Position numbers and translations under genes: made by a program. This document shows positions 12,300 to 24,219 of a stretch of DNA of 64,000 nucleotides, piece by piece (position 1 is the stretch's first letter; every line of letters starts with the position of its first letter). The DNA is taken from contig CM030865.1 of NCBI GenBank assembly GCA_018105865.1, forward strand, positions 10,257,513 through 10,321,512, read 5' to 3'. Origin of the DNA: Metaphire vulgaris (taxonomy: Eukaryota; Annelida; Clitellata; Crassiclitellata; Megascolecidae). Under the pieces are notes generated by a model that was not told the DNA's origin, searched no databases, and was given only the letters and a program-made list of their open reading frames with translations.

Positions 12300-13190
12300 C
12301 TTTTAAAAGGTAAAGGTAGGTCTCGTACTCGTGTCCGAGCGTTGGGTTCCGGCGCTTATCTCCGGTCTAAGTATTCAGCGACGTAGGTGGTATAAGCCAT
12401 TAATCTGGTGTAGGTTACCATTACTCTCCAGTCCCACGTTTTACCTTCGCAGCTGAACGCATGTCCCAATTCTCTTGTGATGTATCCGGGGTATTGTCGG
12501 ATATATCTCTGTTCTTGCATTTTGCCTCACATTATGGTAATTGTTTCGTGGATACCTAGCCACAAACTGGCCTCACTTTCTGATACCATAGACTCTGTCT
12601 TGTGATATTAAAGTCTATGATGTTTCCGGGGTTTTGTCGGATATATCTCCGCTCTTGCATTTTGCCTCATATTATGGTAATTGCTTCGTGACTATTCGTC
12701 GACCGTGGTACCTAGCGGTTAAGCGGAATTTCTCATATGTCTACTTTATGTTTGGCGTCTAATAAAGGTGTGGTGTTGTGCCAAAAATATAAATGACGGT
12801 TTCAAACCGTTAAAATAAACGAAACATTAGTACCACTTTTATTATAAAGCACTTTAACATGGCATTTTGCAATTGTACTTCTACAAGGGGATAACTTTGT
12901 CGACGGTCAACCTTACGGTTAAGCGGAATTTCTCAAATGTATATTTTTATATTCGCACGTTAAAAAGGTGTGGTCCTGACGATAACCTATATCACTGATT
13001 TGATGGCGTCTGAATCAATCCAGTATTAAACGTGCATTCTGGAATTATTTAATTGTTTAAACCCAGTTTGTCATCTGCCAAGAGCTGTTTGTGACCAACA
13101 CATTAATTAGTGCGTATGTCCAATTATTTTTATTATGTTTGTGATCTGTTCTGTCCGTATGACCAATTATTTTCCTTTGACAAATGTAAT
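12300..13190. repeat. SINE-like and core-motif repeat block
   Basis: A SINE-like segment at 12,316-12,460 (GAGCGTTGGGTTCCGGCGCT ... TAGGTTACCATTACTCTCC), a roughly 75-bp internal duplication around 12,475-12,680 (TTGTCGGATATATCTC repeated), then two cores at about 12,715-12,739 and 12,916-12,939. Mirrored in copy B at 24,560-25,960. Confidence 0.65.
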
Positions 13191-13198
13191 GTTAGCAG

Positions 13199-14145
13199 TT
13201 AATGGTTTAAAACAAGCAGAGGGACAAGACAAGGAGATAACATATCACCTATGGTTTTCATCACAGACCTGGAAAGAGCAATGGACAAAGTCAAAGAACA
13301 TGTAAAAGGCATAACAGTTCAGGGACTTCCATTTAACAACCTTAGGTTTGCTGATGATATTGACATCCTAGAGGGAAATGAAGATGATCTGGAAAACACG
13401 GTACAGATACTGAGCAATGAAGCTGAGCGCTATGGACTGTCGATAAACATTGAGAAGACAAAGACAATGGTGTTTGGCGACAAAGAGATCAAAAGAAAAA
13501 TTAAAGTAAATGGAATAGAAGTAGAGAACGTAGAAAACTTCACCTATCTTGGAAGCAATATGACACATGACTTAGACTGCAGACAAGAGGTCGCAAGAAG
13601 AGCAGCAAGAGCTCTAGATCAACTGATGGCAATGGATAAGATCTGGAAAAGCAAATCAATAAGCACTGAAACAAAAAGAAAATACTCGAAACCTGTATCT
13701 TCAGCAGCTTTTATATGGATGCGAAACATGGACCATCACCAAAGACCTGGAAAGAAAAATACTAGCCTTTGAAAGAAAATGTTATAGAAAAATACTACGA
13801 ATCGGATGGGTCAGAAAAAATCACAAATGAAGAACTATACAGGAGAATTCAGCCCAAACAAACCATGCTGGAAAGAGTAAAACAAAGGAAACTCCAACTT
13901 TTCGGACACATATGCAGAATGAAAGAGGACAGAAAGATCAAAGCTCTAATGTTTGGAATAATGGAGGGTGCCAATAAGAGAGGGAGACCACACAAGGAAT
14001 GGTGTGATGATATTGAAGAATGGTGTGGAAGCAGTTTACAGGATCTTAGTCACAGAGCAACGGACAGGAAAGAATGGCAGGAAACTGTGGAGATGGCATT
14101 ATACACCAACGGGCGATGAGCCCACGGTTAATGATGATGATGATG
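13199..14145 (+). mobile_element. 5'-truncated non-LTR retrotransposon with RT domain
   Basis: Encodes the second half of a reverse transcriptase: RQGDNISPMV near the start, the catalytic FADD box in NNLRFADDIDIL, INIEKTKTMVFG, ENFTYLGSNM, then after a frameshift near 13,770 the C-terminal ERKCYRKILRIGWV-like, LQLFGHICRMKEDRK and NKRGRPHKEWCDDIEEWC segments. The insertion begins inside the RT domain and ends in a (GAT)n tail. It is bounded by an 11-bp target duplication AATGTTAGCAG (13,188-13,198 and 14,146-14,156). Copy B carries the near-empty site at about 25,945. Dead on arrival by truncation; the exact LINE clade is uncertain. Confidence 0.9.
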
Positions 14146-14449
14146 AATGTTAGCAGCGTCACCAAGCATCATAAGACCAGAAGTTCGGCTACCAATCCAT
14201 CAATAGCATGACTATTGTGCATCCCTAAAAAAGTCTTTGCATTAATTAAATTCTACCATTTGCATGCTTTCTCGCTCGCGTCTGCAATCGGAGATCTTAA
14301 TCAGATGCTTCTGTGGAAGATCTCAGAATTGACCCGCTTATGTAAATTAAACCAGATAAGTTTCCTTATTTAATTAGCATAAACCTAAGTTTGATCTGGA
14401 ACAGCTCACTTTTTAATATAAATTTAAGAAAATTTATATCGAAAAATAT

Positions 14450-14944
14450 AATACACTGATCAAACCAATACTATTATATGGATCAGAATGCTGGACCTTG
14501 AAGAAGAAAGACGAAAGAAGATTAATGACTGCAGAAATGAGCTGGTTAAGAGGAATAGCAGGAGTCAGCAGAAGACAAAGAATAAGAAATGAAACGATCA
14601 GAGAAAAGACAGAGCAAAAGAAACGATACTTGAATCAATACAGAAACGAAGACTGAAATTGTTTGGTTATGTTGAAAGAATGAAGGAAGAAAGAATACCA
14701 AAGAAAGCACTATACAACTATGTTGAAGGGAAAGAGAGAAAAGGAAGACCAAGAAAAATGGGAAAGGAGAAAAGGAAGACAAAAACGAATGGATAGAAAA
14801 CTTAAAAGAGGATGCCGAAGAAATGCAAATGAACTTCATCCAATTGACCAGAGCAGCAAGAGACAGACAGAAGTGGAAGGAACTCATTCAGACCCATCGT
14901 CAAACCCAATAAAGAACGACGGAAGGAAAGAAAGAAGAAAGAAG
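14450..14944 (+). mobile_element. Second 5'-truncated LINE, different family
   Basis: Encodes only the far C-terminus: IKPILLYGSECWTLKKKDER, RRQRIRNETIREK, LKLFGYVERMKEERIPKKAL, KRKRGRPRK and TRAARDRQKWKELIQTHRQT. The tail is a GGAAAGAAAGAAGAAA stretch. A 14-bp target duplication ATATCGAAAAATAT (14,436-14,449 and 14,945-14,958) bounds it, and copy B at about 26,945 is empty. Confidence 0.9.
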
Positions 14945-15068
14945 ATATCGAAAAATATGGAGGATAGATTTCACATGTGCAACTAACTTTGTCCAGCGTT
15001 CACGAGATGGCGTCCTGATGAAATAATGAATCGGAACGAAATGAATGGACGCTTGAATGAAATCGGAT

Positions 15069-15147
15069 TTAACCCCTTAACTGGGGATCCGGATATATCC
15101 GTCCATTTTACATTCAGTTACAGTTAAATACACGGTTAAGGGGTTAA
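15069..15147. mobile_element. TTAA-target MITE, copy 2
   Basis: Same element as 11,330-11,409, with both TTAA ends intact. The duplicate at about 27,065-27,080 reads CGGATTTAAAGGAATACATG, an empty TTAA site. Confidence 0.9.
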
Positions 15148-16279
15148 AAAATTCATGGCTGCGCCATCTAACGAATCATGGTCAAATCTTGTCACGCTCG
15201 TCAAGAATAATATTGAGTTTAAAGTTGTGTGTATAATGAAATGAATATTGACAAATGTCTCGTTTAACTTAGAATAAATTCATTTGATTGAATCAAGTTC
15301 AAATTCAGCGAATTACTTCCACGAAAGCTTTGATTCTGCTATATTTGTTTTCGCAACGTGAACACCTTTTTTAGACGGAAAACATAAAATACACATGAGG
15401 TAAATTCCGCCTGACCGCTAGATCATAAAAGTGGAAGGATATTGAGGCGCTTACAGAGCAAAATGTAATCGCTGGCTGTCGAAATGCAACAGGCCAGACG
15501 GAGAGGAGTGAGGAAATGAGAAAGTTTTAAACGAACGAACAATTGATACAGAACTTTCTGCTAGAAGATCGTTGAATGTCTGTTTCTGTAAATGAGACTG
15601 TGTAAATATTTGTTTCGTCATAATACAATCGCGTAAAATCCAAGTGGACGACGCGTTGGCGAATTACGAACACGAACCCTAACGTGGCCCTCGAAGACAA
15701 GAAAAGAAGAGCACTCTGTATCGAATATCACCGCTGCCACCAAAAATGCTTAGATGAAACGAAGCCCAAGATTAGGTTCCACCGGGCTTCAATCTATTAA
15801 ACACTACAAAAGGAAAATATAGGCCTATCGCAAATGGAGCGAAGATTTTTCCGACCTGCTATCATAATAGTGGCCACGGAAATACCAAAACACTTTGCAT
15901 CTAACAAATGGCATCGCTCCAAAAGACAATGATTTATTTGCACGAGAGGCGTTCATGTTTTTATTTTGTTCCTCTCCCATAATTATCTTTTCAAAATGGA
16001 TCCTTGCCCACTCTCTTCAATGTAAAGTATTTTCTCTTTAAATTTAACAGCAGAAACATATCTACCATACTCCATAGCAGTTTGCAATATTTGAAGTTCT
16101 CCAATTCAACTGTTATACAAAAGACCTTGCGGTTAAGCGGAATTTCTCAAATGTATATTTTAATGTTCACGCGTTAAAAGGTGTGGTTCTGATGATACGG
16201 CTTATCACTGATTTGATGGCATCTGAATCAATCCAGTGTTAAAAGTCCATTCCAGGAACAAAACTTTAATTATTAATAA

Positions 16280-17560
16280 GGTGCTACCTCGGTGCTGCTT
16301 TGAAAGCTCTGTAGAAATTGACAATATTTTACTTACTTACTTACTTTACTTATATAAGGAAGTGATATAATTTCAGCCATAATTTTTATCAAAGTTCGAT
16401 CATACGTATCATACGTATTATATATATTTTGTGTCATGCGCACGTATTTTAACGTCTTTTAACGTGACTGTATCATGCGCGCTATTCTACGTCACATGAT
16501 ACGGGAGCAAAAATACCTTAAGCCTACATAGCCATGAAATTGCATCAATTACCGCAGTCTGTTTACCATTTACCTGCACGAAGAAATTAAAAGAATCAGA
16601 GACCAAGCGGTTACGTGAGATTTCTGAAATGTTTGTTATGTTTGGCGTCTAATAAAGGTGTGGTGTTGCTGCGAATATATAAATGACGGCTTCAAGACGT
16701 TCAAATATATGATACATGAGAATTACGTTTATCATAAACTACTTGAAGTAATTAATCTTATTTTAGTCGAATGGTGCGTTTTGTGAATTGGTTCCATAGT
16801 TTATGAATGTGACGAGGTATCGATGAATGCCGTTTCAGATCGGTGCCATCTGGCGAATATTGTGGATTTAACAAACACAGGGAAGAGACATGATTTTGAA
16901 GGAAATAGGAATTACCGATCTCTCTGATTTTACCTACAGTATTCAGACTTGTCCAGTCCATTGAAGGTACAGTGTTGCATATCGTCGAAACTTATTAGGC
17001 AATAAAAGATGACATATTGCGACGACCTGTCCTGCCAATCTAAGATAAATTTGGTAATCGATATGGGCATGTCCTAAAATATATAATTTGCGTTTTCAAA
17101 GACTGTCTATTATAACTTTTTTATGACTTTGGATGAGAACTGTCATTCATTGACAGTTGCTTATTTAATTGTCCTGATATCTCTTGGAAGACGCATGAAT
17201 TTATTTAAGACGCTAAACCTGGCTTCGATAACAACGGAACGAATTGACTCACATCTCTGCGCCATCTAGCGATTACTGTGGCCAGTATTAAATATTTACT
17301 TATTTCTATGGTAGAAATATAATCATATAATTCAACCATATCGCTTTTTACGCTATGATTCTGCGATATTCGATTTCGTCATCATTTCGACACCTTTATT
17401 AGACGCCGAGCATAAAATACACATTTGAGAAATTTCGCTTTACCGCGAGGCATCCAATAATTCAAAGTAATTAAGAATAAGAGGCAAAATTAAATTGAAG
17501 ACATATTCCTCATAGAATGGCTGGGGTGGTTACGCGACATTCTAACTGAATTTCTTTTAA
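16280..17560. repeat. Repeat-only interval with LINE/SINE tail and core-motif copies
   Basis: A CTCTGTAGAAATTGAC + (TTAC)n tail at 16,305-16,360, a diverged core at about 16,615, a reverse core at about 17,424-17,446, and CGCCATCTAGCGAT at about 17,264. A TATAACTTTTTTATGAC stretch near 17,115 is shared with 1,415 and 58,755. No gene seen. Confidence 0.55.
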
Positions 17561-17714
17561 GAAAAACCAGACATTTGTCAATATTCATTTATTTTCCACT
17601 CTACATTAATTTCAATAAATTCTTGATGCAGTTAGCAAGATTTGATCTAGATTCGCTAGATGGCACAGCCATTAATTCCCCATTTCAATCCGTCGCTTTG
17701 TCGTGATAGTGAGT

Positions 17715-17718
<4 letters not shown>

Positions 17719-17746
<28 letters not shown>

Positions 17747-17747
17747 T
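17719..17747. repeat. (GT)n microsatellite
   Basis: Perfect GT array, much expanded relative to the short CA stretch in the inverted duplicate near 62,070-62,090. Confidence 0.9.
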
Positions 17748-18736
17748 TAGCCTGACTCTAATTCTATTTGGATTTGGTGCGCCATCGGTTGATGCCCTGG
17801 GCATTATGATAGTGGCGCCATAGAAGTTTATTGATGGATTCGCTGACCCCAGATAGCCTTTGCCTTATGTCACTCTTGCCTCTTTAGCAAGAAAATTGTG
17901 AACACCTACAGTATATGATATGGTCACTACACAATTTATGCTAAATGTAAAAGTCACATTCTATGTTATGCAATGCAATAAATAATCTGTCCGTTAGAAA
18001 TGCTTTATGTTTCTGATATATTGTTGGGGGTCGCGGAGCGATGTTGCGTGAAACGAGACGAAATTAGATTAGTAGAAAATTTATTCCATAACACAGTTCT
18101 TAAAAGACCATTTTCTAGCTTCCCTCAAACCGATAAAAGAAACCGGTCTCTTCACAGACGGCCACCTAGCGACTCAACCAATATAATAAGTAAGATAAAA
18201 TGCATCTCATAAATCAGGGAAGATGTCGCATTAACAATAAACATAGTTCATGATTTTTGTCTTTTCTAATTTGCCCGTCGATTGAGTTTATTACACCCTT
18301 AATCACCCACCTCTTCTGATGTAGGCTAACTAGCTATAAGCCCTCTATTGCAGGACTTTGAAGACGGTTTTGGCTCTGACTACAGTGTATATGTCACGAA
18401 AAGCGAAAACAACTGGACGATACTTTTGTTCTATTAAGGATGTGCTTGATAAATAGACCTACCAACTAAATTACTAACCAATTATTCATCTAACTCAGTG
18501 ATTAAATCAGACACTCACTATTTAACTGAATTTACATTCATTTATTTCAAAGTGAATAATAATATTTGACAAAATAAGAAGGACATGACGATATTTGACA
18601 AACTGGTTTTCTTGGTCTAATAAGAGGCGAGGCACGACTTCCTCCAACCAATTAACTCAACAGCCTCAACTTTCTTAGAGCCAATCCAAACTAATACATA
18701 TTGAACAAAGAACTTTTTTTACCAAACCCAACCCAA

Positions 18737-19398
18737 CAGTGGCGCAACTAGGAAGGGTGGGAAGCACTTTGTTGACAGCCCCGGGCCTCAAGCGAGGGGT
18801 CCCAAAGAGGGTCTAAGCTAGGGTTAGGTTAACCTCCTTGAGGTTACATTCTCTGGCACTTTTCCATGCAGAAAGCGCTCCAAGCATTCTTGCATTGCTT
18901 CCGAAGGACCGTCCCATATGTCACACTATTCAGCGGAGAACAATGGTTCGCTCCTTTTGGGCGAATTGCATTGGATATTGGAATGCCAATAATTGGCTCA
19001 GAGTGTCCACTAAGAATACCTCGTGTGACACAGACCGCGGCTCCATTTGGTTGGGCGTGTCACCAAAACAATTAAGTGGGTGGTCACCTCTCCTGCACCT
19101 GCAGCTGCACCTGCTCCACTAGAGACGTAGACAATACAAGACCGCAACTCGTGGTTAACGCTATTAGTTTCAGAATTCTCCAACGACCGCAACTCGGGGT
19201 TAACGCTAGTCGCTAGGAAGGTTAAGGTTATCCCTAACTTAAAGTTAACCCTAACCCTAGAAATGATGTGGTGAGGACCCTTTTTTGCTTGTAGGTTAAA
19301 AAGGTGAAATGATAACGGTTTTTTTCGTCAGCTCGAAACTCTGGGGCACCCATGTCAAAGTTGCCCCCCGGGCCCCCAAAAGTCATGCTACGCCACTG
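18737..19398. mobile_element. hAT element, CAGTGGCG(C/T)A family
   Basis: Left end CAGTGGCGCAACTAGG, right end GCTACGCCACTG, perfect 8-bp target duplication CAACCCAA (18,729-18,736 and 19,399-19,406). The inverted duplicate near 61,095-61,115 has the uninterrupted site (GATTGGGTTGGGTTTGG on the plus strand). The interior contains repeated GGGTTAGGTTAAC-like words and no transposase frame. Confidence 0.9.
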
Positions 19399-20329
19399 CA
19401 ACCCAATCGATGTCCATGTCTGATCCACATTAGTCTGGTTAACGATTAGGTATTATGTGTTTCTTATCAAAAATTTTCTGAACTAGATCTTTTCTCTTGA
19501 TTTGTGTGTGTGAGTTTTCGTGTTTGTGTTCGTTATGTATTCTTATTCTCATGTGATTCATGCAAACAATTTATCCGCCACAGCATTTTGCATTTTTAAA
19601 TTTTTACTGTGAAATGGTCGGACCTTACGGTTAAACGGAATTTTTCGAATGTATATCCTTATTTTGCGTTCTTAAAAGGTGTGTTAATTTCGAAAATGAA
19701 AATCACTTAATCAGTCTCTATAATCTATATCAATGAAATTCTACATCTGCATGTTTACCAGTTTTATAAATTCAACGAAATATATGTCAAATATATATCG
19801 ATAATACATTTCGCATGCACAGCCAATTTTCTTCGTCATTCGCGAGATGGCGATCTGATGAACTGACGACTTACTCAACTGTAGCTGCCCTCCTTGCTAT
19901 AGATGCATTTTTAATAATTGAAAAAATTGATACATACTTTAGAAATTAATCTTAACCGAAAATAAACTATCAGCAGCAAAGTGCAAAATGCTGAGGCGAA
20001 TATATTTATGCTTTAATCAAATGAAAATATAATTACATAATGAGCAAACATACGAATACGATTAATTCGAATGAACACATCTTGTTCTGAAGATCGGGGA
20101 AAACTTTGATAGGAAACATCAAGAATTAGGAAACGCCTACTCATCCATCAAACGAATGTCTGTCAAGTAGCTTAGCCATGCTTTTGTTGGATCGGTAGCC
20201 GGACGTTTAGTCAAAGTGTGATTACTGATTAGTCACACGAATATTTGGTCATAGAACTATTGGCCATACGGACTTTTAGTCATAAACAGCTGTTGATAGA
20301 TGATGAGCTAGATCTAAATAATTAAAATG

Positions 20330-20960
20330 TTGTTTCAGGAATGCACTTTTAACACTGGATTGATTCAGACGCCATCAAATCAGTATTATGCGCTGTCGTC
20401 AGGGCCACACCTTTTAAACGCGTGAATATTAAAATATACATTTGAGAAATTCCGCTTCACCGCTAGGTTTTCTCCAAGAGAAATCGTCTATGTAGAAGTT
20501 CAAACTGCAAAATGCTATGACAGATAAGTGTCTGCGGCTTAATTAAGAGAAAGTGCTCTACATTGAAGAGTGGAGATAAAGATCCAATTTGAAGAGACAA
20601 TAAAGAGAGAGAACAAAATGAAAATGTGAAAAAGAAAACCAAATTTTCTCCCTAATTTAGCCGAAGAAACATATCTGTCATAGCATTTTGCAGTTTGAAC
20701 TTCTACAAAGCCATTCTGGCTCATGACGAACTTAACGGTTAAGCGGAATTTCTCAAATGTATATCTTAATGTTCACGCGTTTAAAAGGTGTGGTCCTGAC
20801 GACATCGCATATTACTCATTTGATGGCGCCTGAATCAATCCAGTGTTAAAAGTGAATTCCTGAAACAAAACTTACATATTTATTCCCGTTTGTAGAAGAA
20901 TTTCCCCCGGTCGTGAAAGTTCTTCCCGGCCTATTCCGTTTCCCCCGAAGTCCAGGAGTC
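20330..20960. repeat. Paired, oppositely oriented core-motif copies
   Basis: A reverse core at 20,441-20,463 and a forward core at 20,735-20,759 face each other and form a diverged inverted repeat of about 250 bp per arm, including the GATTGATTCAGACGCCATCA block and its complement. Followed by a CCAGGAGTCTAGATTAAACACTG-type element end at about 20,950-20,975. Confidence 0.6.
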
Positions 20961-21365
20961 TAGATTAAACACTGAGACAAGCGCTACCTCGGTCACCATT
21001 GCTATTCATCATATGAAGGAAGACCTCATTAGAGAACAGCCATTAGAACACAGAAGATGCACCTTTGTCAGTGCAAATGGGAGAAGATATGCTGTAAGAT
21101 CTGTCGATGATCATGCAAATATGACAAGTACCAATTACGGTTTGATTGTTACACGTTTTCTGGTAAATGTCATGACTGATTAATGTAGCTTCTTATGTTA
21201 TCTTATCTAAATAGTGGCTGTTCATTTGATACGTCAAAAAATTGTGTGCAATTTATTTGTCAACAACTGTCAAACTTTCAGTGACCACACTATAACTATG
21301 TCGGCAAGCTTCTGACTTCCCACTCGCTCTAAGTTTAGTGACTGGTGGCAATTGAAATGCCCAGG

Positions 21366-21366
21366 A

Positions 21367-21432
<66 letters not shown>

Positions 21433-21600
21433 AGACAGACAGAGAAAAGACAAAGAGAGAAAAAATAGACAGAGACAGAGACAACAGAGACAGAGACAGA
21501 GACATAGTGTGAGTAAGAGAGACAGAGAGACAGAGACAGACAGATGGATACAGAGAGAGACAGACAGACAAAGAAAGAGAAAGAGAGAAAGAGACAGACG
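21366..21600. repeat. (GA)n / (GACA)n purine tract
   Basis: GA dinucleotide array passing into CAGACAGACAGA and GAGACAGAGACAGA units; apparent Leu/Ser/Val-rich frames on the reverse strand are artefacts. Confidence 0.95.
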
Positions 21601-22509
21601 GGGTGTGAGGGAGGGATTTGGACCAGATAATAAAGGTTGGAATTTAAATTGAAATTGTTTCCATTTTATGGCAGTAATTTCTCCAATCGCTAATGTTGCG
21701 CTAACTATTGTTCCGTCACCTTACAGGGCACCGGCATTTTTCCTATGAATTGGCGCATACCTGAGTAAAGTGAACTAGTAACAGATGGCTTCTAAACGCA
21801 TCTGCTTCAAAATATTTTCCCCTACAGGTGTCTAATGTGATTGTGCCTTGAAAATAATCTAGCGGCATTCACGTTGGTCACGCATGAACGCATTCGACAC
21901 CAGCCACGTCCTTGGAATCCATCGTATCGCAGTCAACGTGTTAGGCGAGTCTGATGGTATTGGCTAAGGTAGGAGCTACACAAGTTGGTTATCTACTTGA
22001 GAATTATTTTGATTTAAATAATTAAAGTTTTGTTTGTTTCGGAATGCTCTTTTAACACTGGATTGATTCAGACGCCATCAAATCAGTGATATGTCGTATC
22101 GTGAGAACCACACCTTTTAACGCGTGAACGTTAAAATATAGATTTGAGAAATTCCGCTTCACCGCAAGGTAACCTGAACCCGAACAATAGGACACGGCGA
22201 TTAAGAGATTTGGAGAAGTGCAAATTGCAAAATGCTAGGGCAGATATGTTATCGCTGTTAAATTAAGAGAAAATACTTTACAGTGAAGAGAGGAGGTGAA
22301 CATCCATTTTGAAAGATAGGCTTAATTATTGAAGACAACAAAGTGAAAACATGAACGCCTCTCGTGCAGATAAAGCATCGTCTTTTGGAAGGATGCCATT
22401 TGTTAGATGCAAAGTGCTTTGATATTTCCGTGACAGCAGGTCAGACAAACCTTCTCTCCATTTGCGGTAATTTCCCTCTTTGTAATGTTTAACATTTAAC
22501 TTAAACATT

Positions 22510-22640
22510 AAACTTCATCCAAATGACCAGAGCAGCAAGAGAAAGACAGAAGTGGAAGGAACTCATTCAGACCCATCGTCCAACCCAATAGGGAAAGACG
22601 GAAGGAAAGAAAAAGAAGGATAGAAAGAAGAAGAATGTTT
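22510..22640 (+). mobile_element. LINE 3' end fragment (copy B)
   Basis: Duplicate of 9,810-9,945, encoding the TRAARERQKWKELIQTHRPT terminus and a GAAAGAAAAAGAAGG tail. Confidence 0.7.
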
Positions 22641-22699
22641 AAAAGGTTGAAGGCCTGTGCAACCTAATCTTCGGCTTTGTTCTCTCTAAAGTAGATCAA

Positions 22700-22905
22700 T
22701 ACGGCCCTTTCATTGTAGTAGGGACGGGACTATCGAGCATAAGGTCACGGGTTCGATACCCGCAGGAGACTTGAGGTCGTCTTGGCCTTACACGCTAGAG
22801 GGCTGTAGTGAAATTAGGAGCAGTGTTAAGCTGCGAGGTAGAGCGTTATGAGATAATAGGCCATTAATCTGCTGTAGGTTGCCATTATTTTCTCCAGACG
22901 CGGGT
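22700..22905 (+). mobile_element. tRNA-derived SINE (copy B)
   Basis: Duplicate of 10,005-10,205 with B box GGTTCGATACC at 22,750-22,760. Confidence 0.65.
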
Positions 22906-24172
22906 TTTTTCCTGAAAATGCAGGAAAAAGTATACAGAAAATCAGTAATTCATAAAGGTCAAATTAGGGCAGCGGTAAGCTGATGGGATAAAACGTCGTA
23001 TGCATATAAGTCATTAATCTCTCTCTATATATAGTAGGTTCTCACCACTTTCTCCATATCCACGTTTTTTCCAGCAAAAATGCGTGGAAAACATGTGCAG
23101 AAATTCGAAAAAGTTTTGTCTCAAGAATCTAAGTTAAAGTACATCCTACTGAATTGGCCTTCATCACTGCGCCATCTAGCGAATAACGATCAAAGCTTGT
23201 TATGCGTAGCATAGGTTCTTTTAAATTCAAATTCTGACTGTGTTTTATACTTACGCTATTTTAGATAATCCAATACCCAAATACCGTTATACTTAGACAT
23301 TCATAGTGTTTGATACAGACGCATCTTTAAACAGGCACAACACACACACATGTCATTATGCTAACATTGCCCATACTATATGCACCGAAGATTCAATGAA
23401 AAGCGACATCACTGACACTCGCGATGCTTTCACTGTTCGTAGAACTGTTTCGTTAACGGAGGAGATTGACCTGGCTGAAAGGAAGTGAGATTTCTTATCT
23501 GAGAGGCACAATTCAATGCAACAATTTAAAACGATGAAAATTAATCAGATATACCGCTTCAGTCGCAGAGACTCCAGTGACAAGAACTACATATATATGG
23601 CTAAACATGTGCGATAGGCAAATACATGCAGCATCGTTAATGTGCAACTTTTTGAAGTTTTTGTTTCTTCTATTAAGTGTATTTAGGCCCATAGAGTTTT
23701 ACTGTTACAAACTACAAACAACTTGTACTACTAAACCAAAACTAGTTGATGAATAAAATACTGTAGTAGTCAACTAAGCCAGTGGCGTAGCGAGCACTCC
23801 TGCCGCCCATGGCTCCTGCCAAATCCGCCTCCCCAAATTCACTCTTATTACACCTGACAAGCCCAAAAAGGTCTCTTCCAAAATCTGTCGCCCCCTCAAG
23901 TGCGCCGCCCATGACTGGAGCCATAGTAGCCATTGGGACGCTAGGCTTTTGAACTCAGAAAGTTAGCTGCACAAATACTAGACAATGAAGAATTATTTCT
24001 GTGCATTCTTTTGTGCAAGAACAAAACAGAAGCTACTGGTAATATGTTACTAAGAAATAAGATCATCATATTGCATGCAGACACTGTTGCACATAGGCCT
24101 AGTTACTCACTGTCTGTGTCAGCAGTGCTGTATTGCAAACAATGAATGACTTCAACGCGTTTCAAGTGAGAG

Positions 24173-24219
24173 CAGTCTGCAGCCGCTGTAGCAAACATTG
24201 CTACAGCGGCTGCAGACTG
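24173..24219. repeat. Perfect 22-bp hairpin with 3-nt loop
   Basis: The arm CAGTCTGCAGCCGCTGTAGC (plus AA) is followed by ACA and its exact reverse complement. Copy A (about 11,930-11,970) has only the right arm. Confidence 0.9.

Larger units (their letters stand above)
9358..16272 (+). repeat. Direct segmental duplication, copy A
   Basis: Matches 22,045-29,270 in the same orientation with high similarity across several kilobases, starting at CTTTTAACACTGGATTGATT and ending at the GGCATCTGAATCAATCCAGT block. Copy A uniquely carries two LINE insertions (13,199-14,145 and 14,450-14,944), two TTAA MITEs (11,330-11,409 and 15,069-15,147) and unrelated sequence at about 10,400-10,920. Reading frames inside do not survive the comparison, so I see no host gene. 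Confidence 0.85.
17560..20630 (+). repeat. Inverted segmental duplication, left copy
   Basis: Reverse-complement match to about 59,860-62,260, running from the AGATTCGCTAGATGGC region through the TGTTTCTGATATATTGTTGG and GTTTTGGCTCTGACTAC stretches to the GAAGAGACAATAAAGAGAGA segment. The left copy is longer because it contains the hAT insertion at 18,737-19,398. Short reading frames at 18,000-18,212 are not maintained as genes. Confidence 0.8.

Noticed and set aside
18000..18212. 70-residue frame as a host gene
   Set aside because: Its inverted duplicate at about 61.65-61.86 kb is frameshifted.
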